From: Betaproteobacteria bacterium
Lineage (GTDB): Bacteria > Pseudomonadota > Gammaproteobacteria > Burkholderiales > Burkholderiaceae
Assembly: GCA_018969885.1 (NCBI GenBank)
Contig: JAGWXN010000157.1
Location: forward strand, 1-7,744
Reading direction: 5' to 3'
DNA: 7,744 nucleotides
The notes under the pieces are model-generated. The model was not told the DNA's origin. It ran no database searches and saw only the letters and a program-made list of their open reading frames with translations. Positions 7,019 through 7,744 of the stretch are shown here, piece by piece; the first letter of the stretch is position 1; every line of letters starts with the position of its first letter. The position numbers and the translations under genes are program-made.

Positions 7019-7104
7019 TTGCGCTGCTCCGACCAGCCTACAAGGCAGTGCCAGCAACCGCAACGCTGGTTCAGCTGGTCGCGCTATCCACCCACGAGGC
7101 CTGA
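7018..7104 (+). pseudogene. Remnant of an endolysin 3' end
   Basis: Read in frame from 7018, this gives IALLRPAYKAVPATATLVQL followed by VALSTHEA and TGA, matching the endolysin C-terminus IAVRRPAYKAVPATATPIQL...ALSTNEA. It has no start codon context and no catalytic region; only the last 28 codons survive, with a 3-codon gap relative to the intact gene. Of the 15 base differences, 9 are at third codon positions and eight codons differ only synonymously. The sequence therefore diverged while it was coding, in a related phage, rather than as an untranslated local duplicate. It is probably the tail of the endolysin that stood here before the segment 6617-7017 recombined in. Confidence 0.8.
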
Positions 7105-7130
7105 CCGGCCACACCATCACCGACCTATTC

Positions 7131-7156
7131 GCCCGCTATTCCAGCGGGCTTTTTTT
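7131..7156 (+). terminator. Intrinsic (Rho-independent) terminator upstream of holin gene
   Basis: A perfect 7-bp GC-rich stem, GCCCGCT (7131-7137) and AGCGGGC (7143-7149), has the loop ATTCC and is followed by seven T residues (7150-7156). It acts only in the + direction, since the complement has no T-run after the stem. It lies after the endolysin remnant and ends 2 nt before the holin SD, so transcripts reaching the holin-like gene must read through it or start within it. Confidence 0.85.
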
Positions 7157-7158
7157 GT

Positions 7159-7163
7159 GGAGA
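7159..7163 (+). promoter_or_regulatory. Shine-Dalgarno GGAGA that fixes the holin start at 7170
   Basis: GGAGA ends 6 nt before the ATG at 7170. A TTG at 7155 would add five residues but lies in the terminator T-run upstream of this site, so it is not used. Confidence 0.75.
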
Positions 7164-7169
7164 AATGAC

Positions 7170-7364
7170 ATGGAAGAACTGAAACCTTGGTGGACCTCGA
7201 AGGCCATCTGGACCGGCGTCATCGGCAGCGCCTGGGGCGTTGCTGGCACGCTTGGTTTGCTGCCTGAAGGCCTCAGCCAGGCGGATGTGCTGACCGTGGT
7301 TCTGGCCATCACCGGCATTGGCGGGGTGGTGTTTCGCAAGACCGCCAATGCCCGGATTGGGTGA
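7170..7364 (+). CDS. Small two-TM holin-like protein
   Basis: This is a 64-residue protein with the start set by GGAGA 6 nt upstream. It opens MEELKPWWTSKAIWTGVIGS, where the K-P-W-W-x-S-K-x-x-W pattern is common in small phage holin-type proteins. Two hydrophobic segments are visible, at about residues 12-31 and 39-55, joined by a short loop with PEGLSQAD. The tail is basic (FRKTANARIG) and probably cytoplasmic. Holins open the inner membrane so the signal-less endolysin can reach peptidoglycan, which fits the neighbouring gene at 6176. Together with the XhlA-like protein it would make a two-component membrane step. It is separated from the endolysin by the reverse-strand cassette and a terminator, so its expression may now be uncoupled from the rest of the lysis operon. 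Confidence 0.78.
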   Translation: MEELKPWWTSKAIWTGVIGSAWGVAGTLGLLPEGLSQADVLTVVLAITGIGGVVFRKTANARIG

Positions 7365-7392
7365 CGGTGGAAGCCATACTACTGAACCCGGG

Positions 7393-7421
7393 TTGTCCCT
7401 GACCCTAGCCGTGAGTATGTT
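7393..7421 (+). promoter_or_regulatory. Possible sigma70-type promoter for the acidic ORF
   Basis: TTGTCC (7393-7398) and TATGTT (7416-7421) each match the consensus at 4 of 6 positions and are separated by exactly 17 nt. A start site near 7428 would give a leader of about 40 nt to the ATG at 7468. The left arm of the 12-bp inverted repeat lies in the spacer. This is a sequence match only. Confidence 0.35.
7398..7409 (+). repeat. 12-bp inverted repeat, left arm
   Basis: CCTGACCCTAGC here is the exact reverse complement of 7638-7649, at the IS boundary. It contains CTAG at 7405-7408. It may be an old IS-end remnant, a second target-like site, or chance. Confidence 0.5.
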
Positions 7422-7467
7422 CCTGTGGAATGAAACATTTAGCGAATACCGTGTGTCAGGGGGACGA

Positions 7468-7642
7468 ATGGAAGACGATGAAGATGTAGATCAGACGCCA
7501 CTCGAAGAACTACCTGGGATCCTTGGTTACCAGTGGGACGACTTCGACTTTGTCGTATTGGATCCGTGCCTCTCCGCTATCGCCGAAATAGACCTGCGAG
7601 AACTCCAGGAAGCACAAGAGGTCGCTGAAGGTTTTAAGCTAG
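7468..7642 (+). pseudogene. Acidic ORF interrupted by IS element
   Basis: The ATG at 7468 follows AGGGGG (7458-7463) by 4 nt. The first 58 codons give an acidic protein: MEDDEDVDQTPLEELPGILG, then YQWDDFDFVVLDPCLSAIAE, then a helical stretch containing LRELQEAQEVAEGF. From about codon 59 the frame enters IS sequence and runs to a TAA at 7728, so the last 28 residues (GSGLIDQSQ...CAQRS) are antisense of the transposase, not native. The original gene must continue beyond the IS, outside the window. GC over 7441-7620 is about 53% (95 of 180), lower than the phage genes. It has its own possible promoter at 7393-7421. I recognise no family; it could be another moron or host sequence beyond the phage end. 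Confidence 0.5.
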
Positions 7643-7649
7643 GGTCAGG
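7638..7649 (-). repeat. 12-bp inverted repeat, right arm, at IS edge
   Basis: GCTAGGGTCAGG spans the likely target CTAG (7639-7642) and the first bases of the IS end. It is the exact inverse of 7398-7409. Confidence 0.5.
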
Positions 7650-7744
7650 ACTCATTGATCAGAGCCAGAAGCAGAACGTTGCGGCGATGGTGATGGCGGA
7701 CATGAAGGTGTGCGCGCAGCGGTCGTAACGGGTGGCGATGCGTC
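7643..7744 (-). mobile_element. IS5-family insertion sequence, transposase-3' end (partial)
   Basis: The element enters from the right edge. Its outer end is placed just after CTAG at 7639-7642, because IS5-family members of the IS427 group commonly duplicate TA or CTAG. The transposase stop lies 16 bases inside this boundary, the usual compact spacing. The other end, the second inverted repeat and the second CTAG lie outside the window, so the boundary is inferred. Confidence 0.72.
7659..7744 (-). CDS. IS5-family transposase, C-terminal end (partial)
   Basis: Read on the - strand from the right edge, the last 27 codons give RIATRYDRCAHTF, then MSAITIAATFCFWL and TGA (complement of TCA at 7659-7661). 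The pattern R-I-A-T-R-Y-D-[RK]-x-A-x-x-[FY]-x(2)-A-I-x-[IL]-A-A-x(3)-FWL is the standard C-terminus of IS5-family DDE transposases, which catalyse cut-and-paste movement of the element. The DDE catalytic residues lie outside the window, apart from the region downstream of the last Glu. The family identification is firm despite the short length, because this terminal signature is so conserved. The subgroup cannot be fixed from this fragment. Confidence 0.85.
   Translation of the reverse strand, partial: RIATRYDRCAHTFMSAITIAATFCFWL

Noticed and set aside
6713..7169. Possible attachment site, tRNA or CRISPR array in the intergenic region
   Set aside because: No cloverleaf, no regularly spaced repeats and no tRNA 3' end are visible. 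The only long repeat is explained by the endolysin tail.
7136..7348. 70-codon - strand frame opposite the holin gene
   Set aside because: It is antisense to a convincing two-TM holin-like gene with a good SD, is rich in Thr/Pro/Ser, and has no recognisable feature.
7385..7394. AACCCGGGTT palindrome after the holin gene
   Set aside because: A 10-bp palindrome without a loop or T-run is weak as a terminator, and no repressor family can be inferred from it.
7318..7467. Upstream extension of the acidic ORF into the holin gene
   Set aside because: The added residues are out-of-frame holin sequence. ATG 7417 and the GTGs at 7411 and 7453 have no good SD, while 7468 has AGGGGG.

Overview
The window is a piece of a tailed-phage genome, most likely a prophage, in a GC-rich bacterium. 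It holds the end of the tail module and the lysis module, then a damaged boundary region that ends in an insertion sequence. The phage genes are all on the + strand, are clearly above 60% GC in the parts counted, and are packed with TGATG or ATGA overlaps or short gaps carrying good Shine-Dalgarno (SD) sites. Tail-fibre, tape-measure and endolysin types of this kind are common in phages of Alphaproteobacteria (Rhizobiales, sphingomonads, rhodobacters). The host assignment is an inference from gene style, not from a marker gene.

Layout. Positions 1-2430 are the C-terminal part of a tail tape measure protein that runs off the left edge. Positions 2427-3320 encode a minor tail protein with a small carbohydrate-binding-like module near its N-terminus. 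Positions 3336-4454 encode a tail fibre with an Ala/Ser/Thr-rich stalk and three FTG...NTTQ...TTAFV fibre repeats. Positions 4454-5350 encode a second fibre-like protein with two copies of a domain offset by exactly 101 residues. Positions 5355-5936 encode an unrecognised 193-residue protein. The lysis module follows: a coiled-coil/single-TM protein like XhlA (5936-6160), a TIGR02594-type Cys/His/Asn endolysin (6176-6712) and a two-TM small holin-like protein (7170-7364). A clear intrinsic terminator (7131-7156) lies immediately before the holin-like gene.

The lysis module has been broken open. Between endolysin and holin there is a low-GC (about 45%) gene on the opposite strand, 6744-6938, encoding a 64-residue acidic protein built from two 25-residue repeats. 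Beyond it lies a diverged second copy of the last 28 codons of the endolysin, including its stop codon (7018-7104). The simplest reading is that a cassette carrying an endolysin 3' end plus the reverse-strand gene recombined in, leaving the older endolysin tail as a remnant.

The last 380 bases hold a roughly 53% GC acidic ORF with its own plausible promoter. It is cut by an IS5-family element whose transposase 3' end lies on the - strand at the right edge; the insertion appears to be at a CTAG site. A 12-bp inverted repeat pairs the IS boundary with a site upstream of this ORF.

How the genes work together. The tape measure sets tail length and the following proteins form the tail tip and host-recognition fibres. 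The lysis genes then open the membrane and degrade peptidoglycan. The reverse-strand gene and the interrupted acidic ORF look like accessory (moron-type) cargo of unknown function.
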